NCBI RefSeq assembly: GCF_040958095.1
Contig: NC_091158.1
Location: 37,890,710 to 37,954,709 of the forward strand
Direction of reading: 5' to 3'
From: Procambarus clarkii
Lineage: Eukaryota > Arthropoda > Malacostraca > Decapoda > Cambaridae
DNA length: 64,000 nt
A program made the translations under genes and the position numbers. The notes beneath the pieces are model-generated. The model was not told the DNA's origin and did not search any database. It was given only the letters and a program-made list of their open reading frames with translations. Within the stretch, counting starts at the first letter, position 1. Every line of letters begins with the position of its first letter. Shown piece by piece: positions 60,401 to 64,000 of the stretch.

Positions 60401-63400
60401 TGGGGGCACTAGCAACAGCTGGGTGTTGGGGAACCAGCAACAGGTGTATGTGAGAGCACTAGCAACAGCTGAGTGTGAGGGCACAAGCGACTGTTGGGTG
60501 TGGGGGCACCAGCAACAGGTGGGTGAGGGGGGCACCAGCAACAGGTGGGTATGGGGGCACCAGCAACCGGTGGGTGTGAGGGCACCAGCAACAGCTGGGT
60601 GAGTGGGCACCAGCTACAGCTGGGTGAGTGGGCAGCAGCAACAGCTGGGTGTGGGGGGCACCGGCAACTGGTAGATGTGGAAGGCAACAGGTGGGTGTGG
60701 GGGCACCAGCAACAGGTGGGTGAGGGGGGGTACCAGCAACAGGTGCGTGTGGGGGAGGACCAGCAACAGGTGGGTGTGATTGCACCAGCAACAGCTTGGA
60801 GTGAAAGCACCAGCAACAGCTGGGAGTGGGGGCACCAGCAACAAGTGGGTGTAGGGGTGCACCATCAACAGATGGGTGAGAGAGCAAAAGCAACAGGTGG
60901 GTGTGTGCGCATCACCAACAAGAGGGTGTGGGGGCACCAGCAACAGCTACTTGAAGGAGCACCAACAACAGGTGGGTGTGGGGGACACCAACATCAGGTA
61001 AGTTAAGGTGGCACCAGCAATAGGAGGGTGTGGGGGGCACCAGCAACAGGTGGGTGAGGGGGGCACCAGCAACAGGTGGGTGAGGGGGCTACCAGCACCA
61101 GGTGGGTGTGGGGGGCAACAGCAACAGGTGGGTGAGGGGGATTACCAGAAACAGGTGGTGTGGAGGCACTAGCAAAACGGGGTGTGGGATGGACGAGCAA
61201 CAGGTGCGTGTGGGGGAGGGCCAGCAACAGGTAGGTGTGATGGCATCAGCAACAGCTGGGAGTGGAAGCACCAGCAACAGCTGGGAGTGGGGGCACCAGC
61301 AAAAGCTGGGAGTGGGGGCACCAGCAACAAGTGGGTGTATGGGAGCACCAGCATCAGGTGGGTGAGAGAGCACAAGCAACAGGTGGGTGTGTGGGCCCCA
61401 CCAACAGGTGGGTGTGGGGGCACCAGCAACAGGTGGGTGTAGGTGGCACCAGCAACAGGTGGGTGTGTGGGGCACCAGCAACAGGTGGGTGTGTGGGGCA
61501 CCAGCAACTGGTGGGTGTAGGTGGCACCAGCAATAGGTGGGTGGGGGAACCAGCAACAAGTGGGTGTGTGGGGCACCAGCAACAGGTGGGTGTGTGGGGC
61601 ACCAGCAACAGGTGGGTGTAGGTGGCACCAGCAATAGGTGGGTGGGGGGGGCACCAGCAACAGTTGGGTGAGGGGGGCACCAGCAACAGGTGTGTGAGAG
61701 GGCACCAGCAAAAGGGGGTGTGGGGGGACGAGCAACAAGTGCGTGTGGGGGAGAACCAGCAATAGGTGGGAGTGGAGGGTACCAGCAACAGGTGGGTGAG
61801 GGGGGCACCAGCACAAGGTGGGTGAGGGGGGCACCAGCAACGGGTGGTTGAGGGGGGCACCAGCAACAGGGGGTGTGGGGGGGACGAGCAACAGGTGCGT
61901 GTGGGGGAGAACCAGCAATAGGTGGGAGTGGAGGGTACCAGCAACAGGTGGGTGAGGGAGGCACCAGCACAAGGTGGGTGAGGGGGGCACCAGCAACAGG
62001 GTGTGTTGCGGGACGAGCAACAGGTGCGTGTGGGGCAGGACCAGCAACAGGTGGGTGTGATGGCACGAGCTACAGCTGGGTGTGGGGGCACCAGCAACAG
62101 GTAGGTGTGTAGGGCGGCACCAGCAACAGGTGGGTGTGCAGAGATGCACCAGCAACGGCTGGGAGTGGGAGCACCAGCATCAAGTGGGTGTAGGGGGGCA
62201 CCAGCAACTGGTGGGTGAGAGAACACAAGCAACAGGTGGGTGAGGGGGCCCCAGCAACAGGTTTGTGTGGGGGCACCAGCAACAGGTGGGTGACGGGGGC
62301 CCCAGCAACAGGTGGGAGTGGTGGGCACCAGCCACAGGTGGGTGAGGGGGGCACCAGCAACAGGTGGGTGTGGAGGCACTAGCAACCGGGGGGTGTGGGG
62401 GGGACGAGCAAGAGGTGAATGTGGGGGAGGACCAGCATCAGGTGGGTGTGATGGCACCAGCAACAGCTGGGTGTGGGTGCACCAGCAGCAGGTGGGTTTG
62501 TAGGGGGGCACCAGCAACAGGTGGGTGTGGGGGCACCAGCAACAGGTGGGTGTGGGGGCACCAGCAACAGCTGGGTGTTGGGGAACCAGCAACAGGTGTA
62601 TGTGAGAGCACTAGCAACAGCTGAGTGTGAGGGCACAAGCGACTGTTGGGTGTGGGGGCACCAGCAACAGGTGGGTGAGGGGGGCACCAGCAACAGGTGG
62701 GTATGGGGGCACCAGCAACCGGTGGGTGTGAGGGCACCAGCAACAGCTGGGTGAGTGGGCACCAGCTACAGCTGGGTGAGTGGGCAGCAGCAACAGCTGG
62801 GTGTGGGGGGCACCGGCAACTGGTAGATGTGGAAGGCAACAGGTGGGTGTGGGGGCACCAGCAACAGGTGGGTGAGGGGGGGTACCAGCAACAGGTGCGT
62901 GTGGGGGAGGACCAGCAACAGGTGGGTGTGATTGCACCAGCAACAGCTTGGAGTGAAAGCACCAGCAACAGCTGGGAGTGGGGGCACCAGCAACAAGTGG
63001 GTGTAGGGGTGCACCATCAACAGATGGGTGAGAGAGCAAAAGCAACAGGTGGGTGTGTGCGCATCACCAACAAGAGGGTGTGGGGGCACCAGCAACAGCT
63101 ACTTGAAGGAGCACCAACAACAGGTGGGTGTGGGGGACACCAACATCAGGTAAGTTAAGGTGGCACCAGCAATAGGAGGGTGTGGGGGGCACCAGCAACA
63201 GGTGGGTGAGGGGGGCACCAGCAACAGGTGGGTGAGGGGGCTACCAGCACCAGGTGGGTGTGGGGGGCAACAGCAACAGGTGGGTGAGGGGGATTACCAG
63301 AAACAGGTGGTGTGGAGGCACTAGCAAAACGGGGTGTGGGATGGACGAGCAACAGGTGCGTGTGGGGGAGGGCCAGCAACAGGTAGGTGTGATGGCATCA

Positions 63401-64000
63401 GCAACAGCTGGGAGTGGAAGCACCAGCAACAGCTGGGAGTGGGGGCACCAGCAAAAGCTGGGAGTGGGGGCACCAGCAACAAGTGGGTGTATGGGAGCAC
63501 CAGCATCAGGTGGGTGAGAGAGCACAAGCAACAAGTGGGTGTGTGGGCCCCACCAACAGGTGGGTGTGGGGGCACCAGCAACAGGTGGGTGTAGGTGGCA
63601 CCAGCAACAGGTGGGTGTGTGGGGCACCAGCAACAGGTGGGTGTGTGGGGCACCAGCAACTGGTGGGTGTAGGTGGCACCAGCAATAGGTGGGTGGGGGA
63701 ACCAGCAACAAGTGGGTGTGTGGGGCACCAGCAACAGGTGGGTGTGTGGGGCACCAGCAACAGGTGGGTGTAGGTGGCACCAGCAATAGGTGGGTGGGGG
63801 GGGCACCAGCAACAGTTGGGTGAGGGGGGCACCAGCAACAGGTGTGTGAGAGGGCACCAGCAAAAGGGGGTGTGGGGGGACGAGCAACAAGTGCGTGTGG
63901 GGGAGAACCAGCAATAGGTGGGAGTGGAGGGTACCAGCAACAGGTGGGTGAGGGGGGCACCAGCACAAGGTGGGTGAGGGGGGCACCAGCAACCGGTGGT
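55600..64000 (+). repeat. Nested tandem duplications, offsets 4,432 and 2,152 bp
   Basis: CAATAGGAGGG markers at 56,586, 61,018 and 63,170 give offsets of 4,432 and 2,152. The 4,432 offset holds from about 55.66/60.09 to 59.5/64.0 kb, and the 2,152 offset from about 60.1/62.2 to 61.8/64.0 kb. Intervening sequence is nearly identical, indicating very recent events, or assembly duplication. Confidence 0.85.

Larger units (their letters stand above)
41684..64000 (+). repeat. 26-bp G-rich minisatellite, forward block 2 (runs off window)
   Basis: The same unit family as 22,664-31,103 in forward orientation for at least 22.3 kb, about 850 units. The open frames on either strand (up to 823 codons on minus, 42,225-44,696) are products of the repeat and have no start context or domain. 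The array continues beyond the window end. Confidence 0.95.

Noticed and set aside
22664..64000. CRISPR array
   Set aside because: Units are contiguous degenerate repeats without unique spacers, and the DNA is eukaryotic.

Overview
The window is eukaryotic, intron-bearing and dominated by repeats. It has no operons or bacterial features. tRNA-derived SINEs, Penelope-like and CR1-like retroelements, long (TA)n and ATCC-rich tracts and kilobase-scale minisatellites point to a large arthropod genome. The SINE and CR1-like 3' sequences resemble, from memory, repeats of decapod crustaceans, most likely crayfish; that taxonomic call is an inference.

Layout: 1-1.05 kb is GC-richer DNA with no recognised gene, ending in a small tandem repeat. 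About 1.05-3.1 kb looks like the 3' end of an LTR retrotransposon (hairpin, polypurine tract, LTR with TATA and AATAAA). 3.43-7.14 kb is a 33-bp G-rich minisatellite. 7.27-15.88 kb holds three head-to-tail copies of one undescribed composite repeat (short head, long ATCC/TCTG simple-repeat core, about 450-bp unique 3' module). The first copy contains an inverted SINE pair. The second is split by a (TA)n tract that itself hosts two Penelope-like pieces (one a decayed reverse transcriptase/GIY-YIG pseudogene) and a three-copy 259-bp tRNA-like SINE array. A single 99-bp ankyrin-repeat exon on the minus strand at 16.02-16.12 kb is the only convincing host coding sequence. At 16.36-18.62 kb an ORF1-only (HAL1-like) retroelement with a CCHC knuckle and poly(A) tail is flanked by a 109-bp direct repeat. 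18.6-22.2 kb is mostly unremarkable DNA with a diverged 355-bp-period duplication.

From 22.66 kb to the window end runs a roughly 26-bp G-rich minisatellite, about 39 kb and on the order of 1,500 units. Its orientation flips at about 31.10 kb and flips back at about 41.67 kb. The first flip is the centre of an imperfect palindrome with arms of nearly 5 kb. A 5'-truncated CR1-like LINE (35.5-37.5 kb, minus) sits only in the right arm, so it arrived after the inverted duplication. Nested higher-order duplications (offsets about 1.04, 5.3, 4.43 and 2.15 kb) occupy the later parts.

Most long open frames here are artefacts: the repeat units contain no stops in most frames on either strand. Besides the ankyrin exon, the only supportable coding sequences belong to mobile elements.
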